From: Bryobacteraceae bacterium
GTDB taxonomy: Bacteria; Acidobacteriota; Terriglobia; Bryobacterales; Bryobacteraceae
DNA: 64,000 bases
Direction of reading: 5' to 3'
Assembly: GCA_026002855.1 (NCBI GenBank)
Contig: BPGD01000001.1
Location: forward strand, 372,001 to 436,000
In this document: in pieces, positions 35,413-44,884 of the stretch
Layout of the letters: each line of letters begins with the position of its first letter
How positions within the stretch are numbered: position 1 is the first letter of the stretch
Notes under the pieces: generated by a model
Databases searched by the model: none
What the model was told of the DNA's origin: nothing
The model's input: the letters and a program-made list of their open reading frames with translations, nothing else
Position numbers and translations under genes: made by a program

Positions 35413-35838
35413 TCAGGCCTGCCCGAGAAGGCGGACGGTCAAGCCGGAAATGCTGGAAGCTTTTTTGGCCATCTGGCCATCCGCCGTCACCAGCATGGCT
35501 TCCGAGTCCCTGGTCAGGGCGATGTAGAGGCAGTCGATCAGCTTGTGGTCCAGACTCACCGCCAGGCGCGCGGCGTCTTCCAGAAGCTGGCGGTTTTCGA
35601 CGAGATGGATGACCGTTGAATCGATTGGCCCCGTCAACCAGCTTCTTACCAGCTTCTCCGCGTGGTCGGGGGGAATCTCTCCCCTTCGGGATCGCGCCAT
35701 GATCGCAGCGGCGACTTCGACTTCCATGATCCCTGGTGCCAGCAGCGGCGCGTCGGCGTCCAGCAGGCTGAGGGCCTTTTCGTGGAACTCCTCCACCTCG
35801 TACCACTTGACCGCCACGCTCGCGTCCAGGACCAGCAT
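35413..35838 (-). CDS. PIN-domain ribonuclease toxin (VapC-like)
   Basis: A 141-residue PIN domain. The start [12 protein letters not shown] carries the first acidic residue (D5). EVEVAAAIM and [13 protein letters not shown] give the central acids, and MLVTADGQM the last. These residues bind Mg/Mn and cut RNA in VapC toxins. ATG at 35838 overlaps the antitoxin stop by one base (TGATG). The pair is thus a type II toxin-antitoxin module, convergent with purH. Target RNA is unknown. Confidence 0.85.
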   Translation of the reverse strand: MLVLDASVAVKWYEVEEFHEKALSLLDADAPLLAPGIMEVEVAAAIMARSRRGEIPPDHAEKLVRSWLTGPIDSTVIHLVENRQLLEDAARLAVSLDHKLIDCLYIALTRDSEAMLVTADGQMAKKASSISGLTVRLLGQA

Positions 35839-36086
35839 CAGTGGTCCTCCATGTCCCGGCGGATGGCCCGGATGAGAGGAACGCTGCCTGGCAGTTCGCC
35901 GCACTTGCGCCGCGTCTCTTCCGCCAGCTGATCCAGGCACCGGCGAAGGCGCCGCTTTTCGGCCTTGTACGCATCTTCGATCACCATCCGGATCCGCTGT
36001 TCCAGGCTGATGCCCTCGCCGGCTGCACGCTGCCTGTGCCACTCCACCAGCCGGTCAGGAAGGTTGCGACCCTTGATGTCCGCCAT
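35838..36086 (-). CDS. FitA-like antitoxin (VapB partner)
   Basis: An 82-residue protein whose start, IKGRNLPDRLVEWHRQRAA, matches the ribbon-helix-helix strand and helix of FitA/VapB-type antitoxins. The rest (SLEQRIRMVIEDAY and a charged helical tail) would wrap the toxin. Such proteins bind their own promoter and neutralise the PIN toxin encoded just after. The tail beyond residue 40 is longer and more basic than in many antitoxins. Confidence 0.78.
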   Translation of the reverse strand: MADIKGRNLPDRLVEWHRQRAAGEGISLEQRIRMVIEDAYKAEKRRLRRCLDQLAEETRRKCGELPGSVPLIRAIRRDMEDH

Positions 36087-36174
36087 CGCCGCTTGCCTCC
36101 GCCCCCAGACGAACGGCTTTCGCGGATGGGGTCAACTTGCCGAAAAACGGGAATGGGGGCACCTCGCTGAGCAG

Positions 36175-37083
36175 TCAATGCAGCCGGGACACCGCGTGCA
36201 ATCTCCGCCCGAGGTATTCCACGAGCTGCTCGTAGGGATCGAAGCCCACGATGTCCGCCGCGTTGGCCACGAAGTTCGACAGCACGTTGAGGTCGTAGAA
36301 GACCGGCTCGCCGGTGCGATGATCGATGATGTACTCGATCCCGCAAAGATCGATCCGGCCAAGCCGCGCGGCGTTGAGGGCGATGGCGAGGGCCTCGGGC
36401 AGCGGCTCGCACCGCGTGAAAATGGCCCTCGATTCCGCCGCGCAGGCATCGGCGGGACAGAGGTTGTAGACCGCGCCGTCCCGTTGCACTTTCAGGCAGT
36501 ACAGCAGTTGCCCGTCGAGGATCTCGATCCGGTAGCAGGCGCCGTCGCGCGAGGGGACGTGCTCCTGCACAAGCGCGACGTGATCGCAGCCGAACTCTGC
36601 CGCCGCCGCGTCCGTCTCCAGCTCGGACGGCTTGTCGAAGCGGCGGACGCCGGCTCCCGCGCCGCCGCAGTTGGGCTTGACGATCACCGGAAAGGCGAGC
36701 CCGCGCGCCGCCCGCACCAGTCCTTCCGGGCAGTTGGCCACAGCGGTCCGCGGCACGCGCGCGCCGGCCCGGCGGAACAGTTCGAGCTGGCGGACCTTGC
36801 TGATTTCCAGCTCGTAAGCCGCCGCCCCGTTCACCATCGCCACGTGCCGCGCCTCCAGCACCCCGAGCAGCTCGCGCACGGCAAACTGCGCCCGGCCGTG
36901 GCCGCGCCAGGCGGCCGAGGCGCTCATCCGGTTGAAAACAAGATCCGGCCATTCTGTTTGTTCCAGCGCCCACCCGAGCGCTTCGGCGCGCCACTCTTCA
37001 AACGCGATGCCGGCCCGCCGCAGCGCCTCGAACAGCGGGCGGAACCACTGCGGATGTTCGTACAGGATCGCCAGCCGGGCCAC
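36175..37083 (-). CDS. ATP-grasp domain protein (RimK-like)
   Basis: A 302-residue ATP-grasp enzyme. The ATP-binding parts are visible: FPVIVKPNCGGAGAGVRRF (Lys and Gly-rich loop), ALVQEHVPSRDG, RIEILDGQLLYCLKVQ and the metal-site FYDLNVLSNFVANAAD near the C-terminus. RimK-like enzymes ligate amino acids to a carboxylate; the acceptor here is unknown. It begins with GTG at 37083, six bases after the ABC ATPase gene, and so belongs to the five-gene export operon. This context suggests it makes or modifies the exported compound, or acts on a peptide. It is shorter than carboxylase-type ATP-grasp proteins. Confidence 0.78.
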   Translation of the reverse strand: MARLAILYEHPQWFRPLFEALRRAGIAFEEWRAEALGWALEQTEWPDLVFNRMSASAAWRGHGRAQFAVRELLGVLEARHVAMVNGAAAYELEISKVRQLELFRRAGARVPRTAVANCPEGLVRAARGLAFPVIVKPNCGGAGAGVRRFDKPSELETDAAAAEFGCDHVALVQEHVPSRDGACYRIEILDGQLLYCLKVQRDGAVYNLCPADACAAESRAIFTRCEPLPEALAIALNAARLGRIDLCGIEYIIDHRTGEPVFYDLNVLSNFVANAADIVGFDPYEQLVEYLGRRLHAVSRLH

Positions 37084-37089
37084 GCTCGC

Positions 37090-37797
37090 TCAGCTCCAGT
37101 CTTCGGGCCTGCGGCCCTCAGGCAGCAGTTCTCCCTTGTCAATGTAGCGGATGTGCGATGCGAAGCGCGCCGCGTGCGGGTCGTGCGTCACCATCACGAT
37201 CGTCTTGCCGAAGTCGTGGTTGAGCTGCCGGAGCAGTTCGAGCACCTCGTTGGCGCTGCGGGCGTCCAGGTTTCCGGTGGGTTCGTCGCAAAGGATGATG
37301 TCGGGGTCGGTGACGATGGCGCGCGCGATCGCGACGCGCTGCTCCTGCCCGCCTGAAAGCTGCCGCGGATAGTGGTGCAGCCGGTCGCCGAGCCCCACCA
37401 GTTTCAGCGCGGTGATGGCGTGCTGGATCCGCTCGCCCTTCTTGAGATGCGTCAGCTTCAGCGGCAGCTCGACGTTTTCAAGGGCCGTCAGCACCGGGAT
37501 CAGGTTGAAGCTCTGGAAGACGAAACCGATGTGACGGTTGCGCCAGCGCGCCATTTCGGCGTCCGGCATCGCCGTCACATTCGCGCCCAGCACCTCGATC
37601 TCGCCCGCAGTCGGCCGGTCCATGGCGGCAATCAGGTGCAGCAGCGTGGACTTGCCCGATCCGGACGGGCCCATCAGCGCCAGATATTCGCCGCGGCGGA
37701 CGTCGAGGTCCACATCGCGGAGCGCCACGATGCGGAACTCATCGCGGACGTATTCCTTGCTGAGACGCCGCGCGCGGATCACGACCTCGCCGTTCAT
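37090..37797 (-). CDS. ABC transporter ATPase (LolD/MacB type)
   Basis: A 235-residue ATP-binding protein. Walker A GPSGSGKS at 43-50, Q-loop near [10 protein letters not shown] (94-101), signature LSGGQ at 147-151, Walker B with DEPTGNLD at 171-178, and the switch His in MVTHDPHAA. The DEPTGNLD phrase and N-terminal [15 protein letters not shown] are typical of the MacB/LolD/FtsE group that drives FtsX-type permeases. It starts with an ATGA overlap on the adaptor gene. Works with the two upstream permeases and adaptor. Confidence 0.95.
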   Translation of the reverse strand: MNGEVVIRARRLSKEYVRDEFRIVALRDVDLDVRRGEYLALMGPSGSGKSTLLHLIAAMDRPTAGEIEVLGANVTAMPDAEMARWRNRHIGFVFQSFNLIPVLTALENVELPLKLTHLKKGERIQHAITALKLVGLGDRLHHYPRQLSGGQEQRVAIARAIVTDPDIILCDEPTGNLDARSANEVLELLRQLNHDFGKTIVMVTHDPHAARFASHIRYIDKGELLPEGRRPEDWS

Positions 37798-39125
37798 GGG
37801 CGCTTCACCTTCACTTTCATCCCGTCCCGCAGATGCGGCCCCGGATTCAGCACAACATCTTCGCCGCCGGCGAGCCCTTCCTCGACACGCAGACCCAGCG
37901 GCGTGTTCCCGCTGGTGCGGATGGTCCGCTCCACCAGCTTGTCCCGGAACACAACATAGACGCGGTCGTTGCGCACTGCCGCGGGGGGAACGTAGACGAC
38001 CGGCCGGCCCGGAGCCGCCGCGGCCGGCTCGTCGGAGAGAAACGCCACCGCCGCATTCATCTCCGGCCGCAACCGCGCGTCCGGATTCAGGACCTTCACC
38101 TTCACTGGCACCGCCGCCTTCTGGCGGTTGGCTTCCGGGGCGATCTCATCCAGCACGCCCTGCCACTCGGCGCCCGGCCATGCGTCCACGGTGATGATCC
38201 CCCGCTGGCCTGGCTTCAGCCGCGCGAAATCGTTTTGCGAGATGTCCAGCTCCACACGCAGATCATTCAGGTCGGCCAGCGTCACCACGTAGCCTCTGGC
38301 GCCGCGTTCGCCGGCGAAGCCTGTGGTGACAAATTCGCCCTTTTCGACCGCCCGCTCGAGGATCGTGCCGTTGACCGGGGCGCGGATCAGCGTGTTGGCG
38401 AGCTGCGTTTCAGCCAGCGCCAGCGCGCCACGGGCCGCCTCCACCTGCCCCCGCATGGACTCGATCGCCTCCCGCCGCGGTCCCTGACGGACGACCTCGT
38501 AGTTTTTCTGCGCCGCCTCCAGCCGGGCCGCCGCCGTGTCATACCGCGCCTGCGCATCCTCCAGTGCAGACCTCGACATCACCTTTTCCTCCGCCAGTTT
38601 CCGGATGCGCTCCAGTTGCAGGCGCGCATTGTCGAGTTCCGCCCGCGCCTGGTCCACCTGCGCCCGGGCCGCGTCGATTTCCTCGGGGCGCGAGCCGCGC
38701 TCGAGCTCGGCAAGCTTCGCTTCGAGCGATGCCAACTGGCCGCGCGCCTGTCGCACCTGCGCGCGGTATTCTTCGTCTTCGAGCCGCACAATCACCTGCC
38801 CGGCGCGAACCTGGTCGCCTTTGTCGACGCCAATCCAGGCCACCTTGCCCATCACCTTCGACGCCACCTGGATCTTGTGCGCGGCCACGATGTAGCCGGT
38901 CGCGTTCAGCACGACGGAAGCACCTGCCGCGCCCGAGGGCTGCCGCGCCTGGACGCGGATGGTTTCCACCTCCGGCGTGCTGTTGTACCGGCGCAGCACG
39001 ACCGCGCCGAGCATGGCGAACACGATCAGCACGGCGGCTGCGAGGACCCATTTCCTCCTCCGTCCGGAGCCGGAAGGCCTGTCAGGATGGCGGTCGATGC
39101 GCAACTGGCGGATGTCGGCTTCCAT
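37794..39125 (-). CDS. Periplasmic adaptor (HlyD/RND-type membrane fusion protein)
   Basis: A 443-residue membrane fusion protein with one N-terminal helix ([18 protein letters not shown]). Order of parts: lipoyl half near [21 protein letters not shown], a coiled-coil hairpin (about 115-235, rich in Ala/Glu/Arg with [20 protein letters not shown]), the second lipoyl half ([23 protein letters not shown]), then beta-barrel domains and the C-terminal [15 protein letters not shown]. It bridges the permease to an outer-membrane channel; no channel gene is in the operon. It lies six bases after permease 2 and overlaps the ATPase start. Confidence 0.93.
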   Translation of the reverse strand: MEADIRQLRIDRHPDRPSGSGRRRKWVLAAAVLIVFAMLGAVVLRRYNSTPEVETIRVQARQPSGAAGASVVLNATGYIVAAHKIQVASKVMGKVAWIGVDKGDQVRAGQVIVRLEDEEYRAQVRQARGQLASLEAKLAELERGSRPEEIDAARAQVDQARAELDNARLQLERIRKLAEEKVMSRSALEDAQARYDTAAARLEAAQKNYEVVRQGPRREAIESMRGQVEAARGALALAETQLANTLIRAPVNGTILERAVEKGEFVTTGFAGERGARGYVVTLADLNDLRVELDISQNDFARLKPGQRGIITVDAWPGAEWQGVLDEIAPEANRQKAAVPVKVKVLNPDARLRPEMNAAVAFLSDEPAAAAPGRPVVYVPPAAVRNDRVYVVFRDKLVERTIRTSGNTPLGLRVEEGLAGGEDVVLNPGPHLRDGMKVKVKRP

Positions 39126-39131
39126 GGTTTC

Positions 39132-40298
39132 CTATCCTTCCCTGAGCGCGGCGAGGATCTCTTTCCTCGCAGCCTGCCAGGCCGGCAGCAGACCGCCCGC
39201 GGCGCCCATGAGGAGCGCGAAGCCGAGCGAGGCCGCCATCGTCCGCGGCGTGATCCGGAGCTGGAACGCGATCTCCGTGAACGTCGTAAAACTGCCGATG
39301 CCCGTGGTGAGCCCGTTCACCGGCAGCACCAGCACGAGTCCCAGCGCTCCGCCCAGCATCGCCAGCAGCAGCGCTTCCACCAGGAAGCTCATCAGGATCG
39401 ACACGCGCGAGAAACCCAGCACCCGAAGAGTGCCGATCTCGCGCGAACGGCGCGCCACCGCCGCGTACATCGTGTTCATCGCCGCGAAGCAGGAGCCCAC
39501 GGCCATGATCAGGGCCACCGCCGTGCCCAGATAGCGGATCAGGTCGCCGCTCGAGGTCTGCTGCGCGTAGTATTCCTTCTCCGGCCTCGCCTTCACGTTC
39601 AGGCGCGTGTCTGTCTCCAGATCATTGATCAGCGCCTGCTGCGCCGCCGGGTCCGTGGCCCGCAGCAGCGCGGAGCTGAGCACGTCGGCGCGGTTGAAGT
39701 CCGCTGCAAGCTGATTCAGGTCGCCCAGTATTTCGGAATTTCTTGCCATCTGATCGCTGTCGTAGACTCCCACGACCTCCCACTCGCCCCGGCCAAAGCG
39801 GAGCCGCCCGCCCGGACGGGCTTCCGGGTAACGCCTGGCGATCAGGCTGCCGACGGTCACTTCGCGCCGGCCCGGCGTAAACCAGCGGCCCTCGACGAGC
39901 CGCGCGTCATCGCGGATCTCGATGCCGACCGGCGTCACGCCGCGCACGGTGACATTGGCGCCCTCGGGGAATTCAATGCTCGCAAGGTTGATCGCCGTGA
40001 CCATCTCCAGCGACGCCAGCGGCTCGCCCCGCGCGTTGCGGGCGATGCCCGGCTTGAACTTCAGCTCGTTAAATACGCGGCGTTCGAAGTTCGAGACCAG
40101 CTCGCTGTCAGAGCCCTTGCGCGTCACCAGCACATGGAGTGGATGACCCGAAGCCTCCAGCGCAAGCCGCAGCCCGTCCACGAGGGCGAATGAAGCCGCC
40201 AGCACCGCCACGGTCAGCCCGATGCCGAGCGCGGTCATCAGCGTGGTGGTGCGCCGCTCGGCGAGATTGCGCAGATTGTAGGAAAGCGGCAGGATCAT
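39132..40298 (-). CDS. FtsX-like ABC permease 2
   Basis: A 388-residue permease with an N-terminal helix ([25 protein letters not shown]), a large periplasmic domain (about 45-260), and three C-terminal helices (from [35 protein letters not shown]). The sequence [13 protein letters not shown] is the MacB/FtsX signature. It follows permease 1 by 12 bases. Together they would form a heterodimer with the ATPase. The substrate is not known. Confidence 0.93.
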   Translation of the reverse strand: MILPLSYNLRNLAERRTTTLMTALGIGLTVAVLAASFALVDGLRLALEASGHPLHVLVTRKGSDSELVSNFERRVFNELKFKPGIARNARGEPLASLEMVTAINLASIEFPEGANVTVRGVTPVGIEIRDDARLVEGRWFTPGRREVTVGSLIARRYPEARPGGRLRFGRGEWEVVGVYDSDQMARNSEILGDLNQLAADFNRADVLSSALLRATDPAAQQALINDLETDTRLNVKARPEKEYYAQQTSSGDLIRYLGTAVALIMAVGSCFAAMNTMYAAVARRSREIGTLRVLGFSRVSILMSFLVEALLLAMLGGALGLVLVLPVNGLTTGIGSFTTFTEIAFQLRITPRTMAASLGFALLMGAAGGLLPAWQAARKEILAALREG

Positions 40299-40310
40299 CG
40301 GGGGCGTTCC

Positions 40311-41489
40311 TCAGTCCGTAAAACGCAACGCATCCACAATGTTCTGGCGCGCCGCCGAGACGGCGGGCACAATCGCGCTGGCGACGCTCAGCGCAAGGCT
40401 CACCGCCAACAGCGCCGCAAACACCGGCGGTGCAATGGCCAGCGTCCGCGTCTGCTGCACGATCAGCGGTCCCTGGCGGATGACGTAGCACAGCCCCTGC
40501 GCCAGCAGCGCCCCGGCCAGGGCCCCGGCCAGCGAGATCAGCGCGCTTTCGGCAAGGATCAGCCAGACGATTACCGGCTGCTGGTAGCCCAGCGTGCGCA
40601 GCAGGCCCACCTCTCGCACCCGCTCGCGCACGCTCATCGCCATTGTGTTGGCGGTAATCAGCAGCACCGTGAATGTCACCGCGAAGCAGATGCTCATCAG
40701 GATCACTTTCACGTTGCCCAGAAACGAGAGAAAGGACATGCCGAAAGTGAACTCGCCCTCGGATTTGGTCGGCGCCTCGCTGTTGGCGAACATCGCGTCA
40801 ATCGCACGGCACACGGCAGGCACGTCCTGTTCCGAACGCACGAGGACAAGGAAGGTTCCTGCCGCCAGCCGCGGCGAGTTCCTCAGCATGTTCTCCAGAT
40901 ATTTCCAGTTGAACCAGAGCGTCTCATCGTCGAGTTCGTCGGAGGAATAGATGCCTCTCACCGTCAGGTCGAGATCGAAGGGAAAGATGTCGCCCTGGAT
41001 CAGGATGCGGTCGCCGACGCGGAACCCGTGCCGCTGGGCGAGGACCCGGTTGACGACGCAGCCGGCCGGGTCGCGGATGAAGGCCTGCTTTTCCTCCTCG
41101 CTGATCCGGTAGTCGAGATAAATGCGGAACAGCTTGTCCGCCTCCGCCGCCATGCGCGGGAAGAAATTGCGCTGGTCGCGGCTGTCCTTGTACACGCCGC
41201 CGAACCACTGCATCACCATCACCTCTTCCACGCCCGGCACCTGGGCGATCTTCTCGCGGTAGTAGAGCGGCATCGGGAACGTGAGCGAGACCCGGTGGCG
41301 GACCACCACGCGCCGCGTCTGGGACCTGGTCGGCTGGGCCGAGACAAACAGCGCGTAGTAGAGCGCCATCATCACGCCCAGCAGGGAAAGCGAAATGGCG
41401 AGGCTCGACAGGGTGAGCAGCGTCCGCCGCCGGTTCCGCCAGACGTTTTTCCAGATGAGCGGCAAGAATCGCACAGGAGTCAATCTCAT
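40311..41489 (-). CDS. FtsX-like ABC permease 1
   Basis: A 392-residue permease with the same layout as permease 2: first helix in RTLLTLSSLAISLSLLGVMMALYYALF, periplasmic domain to about residue 265, then helices beginning ILMSICFAVTFTVLLITANTMAMSVRERVREVGLLRTLG. The RVREVGLLRTLG motif supports the FtsX family. It is the first gene of the operon (41489 to 36175, minus strand) and diverges from tadA across 56 bases, where the shared promoter region must lie. Confidence 0.93.
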   Translation of the reverse strand: MRLTPVRFLPLIWKNVWRNRRRTLLTLSSLAISLSLLGVMMALYYALFVSAQPTRSQTRRVVVRHRVSLTFPMPLYYREKIAQVPGVEEVMVMQWFGGVYKDSRDQRNFFPRMAAEADKLFRIYLDYRISEEEKQAFIRDPAGCVVNRVLAQRHGFRVGDRILIQGDIFPFDLDLTVRGIYSSDELDDETLWFNWKYLENMLRNSPRLAAGTFLVLVRSEQDVPAVCRAIDAMFANSEAPTKSEGEFTFGMSFLSFLGNVKVILMSICFAVTFTVLLITANTMAMSVRERVREVGLLRTLGYQQPVIVWLILAESALISLAGALAGALLAQGLCYVIRQGPLIVQQTRTLAIAPPVFAALLAVSLALSVASAIVPAVSAARQNIVDALRFTD

Positions 41490-41545
41490 TCTAGGGAACC
41501 CGCGCCCGGGCGTCCCGCCTCGCCCCGGGGTAATGTTTGTAAAAG

Positions 41546-42013
41546 ATGCAGGTCCAGGAGATCGATCCCGGCGACGAGCGGTGGATGAGGCGCGCCCTCG
41601 AACTGGCCCGCCAGGGTGAAAGCGGGGAGGAGGTGCCCGTCGGGGCCGTCGTGGTGAGGAACAACCAGGAGATTGGCGCAGGCTTCAACTGCCCGATCAC
41701 GTCGCTTGACCCCACGGCCCACGCCGAGATCGTGGCCCTCCGCGAGGCGGCACGCCGCACGGGCAACTACCGCCTGAACGGAGCGACGCTGTACGTGACG
41801 CTCGAGCCGTGCGTCATGTGCGCCGGCGCGATCGTCCATGCGCGCATCGCACGGCTGGTCTTCGGCGCGCGCGACATCCGCTTCGGCGGCGTACGCTCCA
41901 AGTTCCGCCTGGCCGACTCCGAGCTGCTGAACCACAGGGTGGACATCACGGAGGGCGTGCTGGGCGCCGAATGCGCGGCGCTGCTGGAAGACTTCTTCCG
42001 CCGCCGGCGCTGA
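41546..42013 (+). CDS. tadA: tRNA adenosine(34) deaminase
   Basis: A 155-residue zinc deaminase that makes inosine in the wobble position of tRNA-Arg(ACG). The zinc site is intact: HAE at 59-61 (His ligand and catalytic Glu) and PCVMC at 88-92 (two Cys ligands). The [13 protein letters not shown] and [11 protein letters not shown] segments are typical. Starts with ATG at 41546 without a clear ribosome site. Followed by the promoter and gene for ispH. Confidence 0.95.
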   Translation: MQVQEIDPGDERWMRRALELARQGESGEEVPVGAVVVRNNQEIGAGFNCPITSLDPTAHAEIVALREAARRTGNYRLNGATLYVTLEPCVMCAGAIVHARIARLVFGARDIRFGGVRSKFRLADSELLNHRVDITEGVLGAECAALLEDFFRRRR

Positions 42014-42045
42014 GCCGCGCCAGAGGAAGTCTCGCCGGCGGCTGC

Positions 42046-42051
42046 TATAAT
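42046..42051 (+). promoter_or_regulatory. Possible -10 element before ispH
   Basis: A perfect TATAAT lies 17 bases upstream of the ispH ATG, in otherwise very GC-rich sequence. No good -35 was found at the usual distance. If used, the leader would be only about ten bases long. It could drive the ispH-hopanoid gene run. Confidence 0.4.
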
Positions 42052-42068
42052 GAGAGCACCCGTCCACC

Positions 42069-43064
42069 ATGCAATCGCCACATTCTGCTGGGAAAAAAGT
42101 GCTCCTGCTGCGGCCGAGGGGCTTCTGCGCGGGAGTGGTCCGTGCCATTGACATCGTCAAGATCGCCCTTGAGGTCTACGGCGCGCCCATTTATGTGCGC
42201 AAGGAGATCGTACACAATCGCCACGTGGTGGATGAACTGCGCGGGCTGGGCGCGATTTTCGTCCACGAACTGGACGAGGTGCCCGAAGGCTCAAGGGTCA
42301 TCTTTAGCGCCCATGGCGTCTCGCCTGCGGTGCGCGAGGAGGCGAAGCGGCGGCGGCTGTCCGTGATCGATGCTACCTGTCCGCTGGTCACCAAGGTGCA
42401 TCTGGAGGCCGTGCGATTTGCGCAGCAGGGCTACACGATCCTGCTCATCGGCCACAGGGATCACGAGGAGATCGAAGGCACCTACGGCGAGGCCCCGCAG
42501 AACACGATCATCGTCGAATCAGAGCAGGACGCCGAACGGGTGGCGCCTCCGGATCCGGAAAAGGTCTGCTATCTGACGCAGACGACGCTCAGCCTCGACG
42601 AGACCCGCGGCATTATCGAAATTCTCCACCGGCGCTTCCCGAGGATCGTGGGCCCGAAGTCCCAGGACATCTGCTATGCGACGCAGAACCGCCAGACCGC
42701 CGTCAAGGCCGTCGCCCCATTGTGCGAACTCCTGCTGGTGGTCGGCAGCCAGAACAGCTCGAATTCCAGGCGGCTTGTGGAAGTCTGCCAGCGCGCCGGC
42801 GTGCCCAGCTATCTGATCGACGACAGGCGCTTCCTTCGCGACGAATGGCTGGAGGGCGTCAGGACCGTCTCGGTGACGGCCGGCGCTTCGGCTCCGGAGC
42901 ATCTGGTGCAGGAACTGATCGATGCCCTCCGCGAAAAGGGCTTCGCCCAGGTGGAGGAAGTCGACATCATCGAAGAGGACGTGCGCTTCAGCCTGCCGCC
43001 GGAGGTCCAGGTTCCGCTGTCGCGACTGGCGGGAACCGCCGCCCAGCCGCCGGCAAGCGCATGA
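42069..43064 (+). CDS. ispH: 4-hydroxy-3-methylbut-2-enyl diphosphate reductase
   Basis: A 331-residue iron-sulfur enzyme that makes IPP and DMAPP in the last step of the MEP pathway. The three cluster Cys are at 20 (RPRGFCAGV), 104 (DATCPLV) and 202 (ICYATQNRQ). The substrate residues in FSAHGVSP, IGHRDHEEIEGT, QTTLS and GSQNSSNS are all present. A Pro/Ala tail extends the C-terminus. Its stop overlaps the start of the cyclase-like gene (ATGA), tying isoprenoid supply to the hopanoid genes that follow. Confidence 0.97.
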   Translation: MQSPHSAGKKVLLLRPRGFCAGVVRAIDIVKIALEVYGAPIYVRKEIVHNRHVVDELRGLGAIFVHELDEVPEGSRVIFSAHGVSPAVREEAKRRRLSVIDATCPLVTKVHLEAVRFAQQGYTILLIGHRDHEEIEGTYGEAPQNTIIVESEQDAERVAPPDPEKVCYLTQTTLSLDETRGIIEILHRRFPRIVGPKSQDICYATQNRQTAVKAVAPLCELLLVVGSQNSSNSRRLVEVCQRAGVPSYLIDDRRFLRDEWLEGVRTVSVTAGASAPEHLVQELIDALREKGFAQVEEVDIIEEDVRFSLPPEVQVPLSRLAGTAAQPPASA

Positions 43065-44845
43065 GCACGGCCCAGCCAGCCACGGGTGCGGAAGACTGGT
43101 TGCCCGGCGCAGCCGCGCAGGCAGCCGCGTGGCTGGCATCCATGCAGACCTCCGAAGGCCTCTGGCCGAATCTGCTGGAGGCGGGACCGCACCTGGACGT
43201 CCTTTACGCGCTGCTCACCTGGTTCCTCGATTGGAAGCAGCATCCATTTCGCACATCGCATCGGGAAGCCTGGGCGGAGCGGCTGCTGGCCCGCCAGAAC
43301 ACAGACGGAGGATTCGCTGCCTGTCCGCAAGGACGATCGCGCGCTGACGCCACCTTCGAGGCCTATCTCGCCCTCCGGCTTGCCGGCGTGGATCCGCGTG
43401 AGGACCGCGTGCGCCATGCCGCACAATGGCTGGCAAGCCAGGGCGGCCTGGAGGCCTGTGGCGCCCCGACGCTGCTGAAGTATTTCTGGGCCGGGGCGGC
43501 CGGCAACCGGGCCGTGCCTGCGGTGGCGCCCGAGCACTACTTCTTCGTTGACTACAGCCGCTCGCCCGCGCTTCAGCGCCAGCAGAATGTCTGCGCCGCC
43601 GCACTCGCCATTGCCGCATATCTGCGCGGCGGACCCACGTTGTCCGAAACAGCATGGCCCACACTGGAGAGCGAATTCCCTCCGCTGACAGGGCAGAGGG
43701 CGCTCCCGCGATCGGGCAGCCGGGCTGCCGGCCTGATCACACAGTGGGCCCGCATCGCGCCACGCCCGCTGCGCGACCCGATCGTGTTCCGCACTTACGA
43801 CGCCATGGTCTGCGAGGCGCTGCGGTGGCCCACGCTTCCGGTAGCGCTGCATGCGGCGCTGGCCGTGCGGGCTGCCAATGGCCGGGGATCACATGCTTTG
43901 GATCATTTCGAGCGCGTTATTTCACTGCTCGGCCCCGTAGAGCCGGACAGCCCGCCGCGGCCTGTGGATTTCGGCGTCCGCACCGCCGCAATGGCCGCTC
44001 TGGCGCTCGCCCTGTGGGGTGCGCGCAGCAGTGCCGCCGGGACCGCCGCTGCGCTCAAGAGCCGTTTCCGCGAGCCATCTCGAATGCCCGGTGCGAACGG
44101 GCTCCGCGCCGGCTGGCCTCTCGGAGACCTCCACGCAGAACCGGACGTCGAGACGACCGCCTGGGCGCTGCTGGCGCTGCGCTCCACAGGCGCGCTGGCC
44201 GATGACATGATGCAGACGGCCGTCGCCGGGCTTCTGGCCGTGCAGCGCGACGACGGCGGCTGGGGCGCATCTGGTGGCGACCCCTCCAGCCCGGACATCA
44301 CCGCTACGGTGGTGGAAGCGCTGGTCGCCTGCGGTCAGGAGCGTGGTTCGCCGCCGGTGCGGCGCGCCATTCAATACCTCGAGGAATCGCAGCATGCGGA
44401 GGCCTGGTGGCCCGCCGCGCGCGGCATCTGCCGCCTCTACGGCACCGCGATGGCCCTGCGCGGCCTCCGTGCCGCCGGCTACGACGACCGCGAGGCCCCG
44501 GTGCTCCGCGCCGGCGAGTGGATCCGCTCCATTCAAAACGCCGACGGCGGCTGGGGTGAGGAAGCCGAATCCTGCCCCTCGGGCGAATTCCGGGCTGCGG
44601 CGAGCACGCCGGCGCAGACGGCCTGGGCGTTGCTCGGCCTGCTGGCCGGTGGCGACACGGACAGCGAAAGCGTCCGCCGCGGCTTTGCCTGGCTGGCGGC
44701 AAACCAGCGCCCGGAAGGCGGCTGGAGCGCCTCCGGGCCGACGTTGGCCGGCGTGGCGTATGCTCCCTGTCTGATGGATCCGCTCGGCGCCACCCTCTGG
44801 CCGCTGCTGGCCCTGCGGGCACGGCTGGATCGATCGTCTGACTGA
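43061..44845 (+). CDS. Squalene-hopene-cyclase-like terpene cyclase with altered DXDD motif
   Basis: A 594-residue alpha/alpha-barrel protein with several QW-type repeats (QNTDGGF, QRDDGGWG, QNADGGWGEEAES, QRPEGGWS), the hallmark of squalene-hopene cyclases and related class II terpene cyclases. The segment LYGTAMALRGLRAAGYD and the following NADGGWGEE match the cyclase C-terminal region. However, the catalytic DXDD is replaced by D362-V-E364-T365, so the proton-donating Asp is Glu and the fourth Asp is Thr. The usual C-terminal aromatic tail is also changed. It may be a cyclase with different chemistry, a weak one or a non-catalytic relative. Starts by ATGA overlap with ispH; 39 bases to hpnA. 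Confidence 0.75.
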   Translation: MSTAQPATGAEDWLPGAAAQAAAWLASMQTSEGLWPNLLEAGPHLDVLYALLTWFLDWKQHPFRTSHREAWAERLLARQNTDGGFAACPQGRSRADATFEAYLALRLAGVDPREDRVRHAAQWLASQGGLEACGAPTLLKYFWAGAAGNRAVPAVAPEHYFFVDYSRSPALQRQQNVCAAALAIAAYLRGGPTLSETAWPTLESEFPPLTGQRALPRSGSRAAGLITQWARIAPRPLRDPIVFRTYDAMVCEALRWPTLPVALHAALAVRAANGRGSHALDHFERVISLLGPVEPDSPPRPVDFGVRTAAMAALALALWGARSSAAGTAAALKSRFREPSRMPGANGLRAGWPLGDLHAEPDVETTAWALLALRSTGALADDMMQTAVAGLLAVQRDDGGWGASGGDPSSPDITATVVEALVACGQERGSPPVRRAIQYLEESQHAEAWWPAARGICRLYGTAMALRGLRAAGYDDREAPVLRAGEWIRSIQNADGGWGEEAESCPSGEFRAAASTPAQTAWALLGLLAGGDTDSESVRRGFAWLAANQRPEGGWSASGPTLAGVAYAPCLMDPLGATLWPLLALRARLDRSSD

Positions 44846-44884
44846 TATGTCGCCCCGCGTGACGATACAACAAGGAGCCATCCG

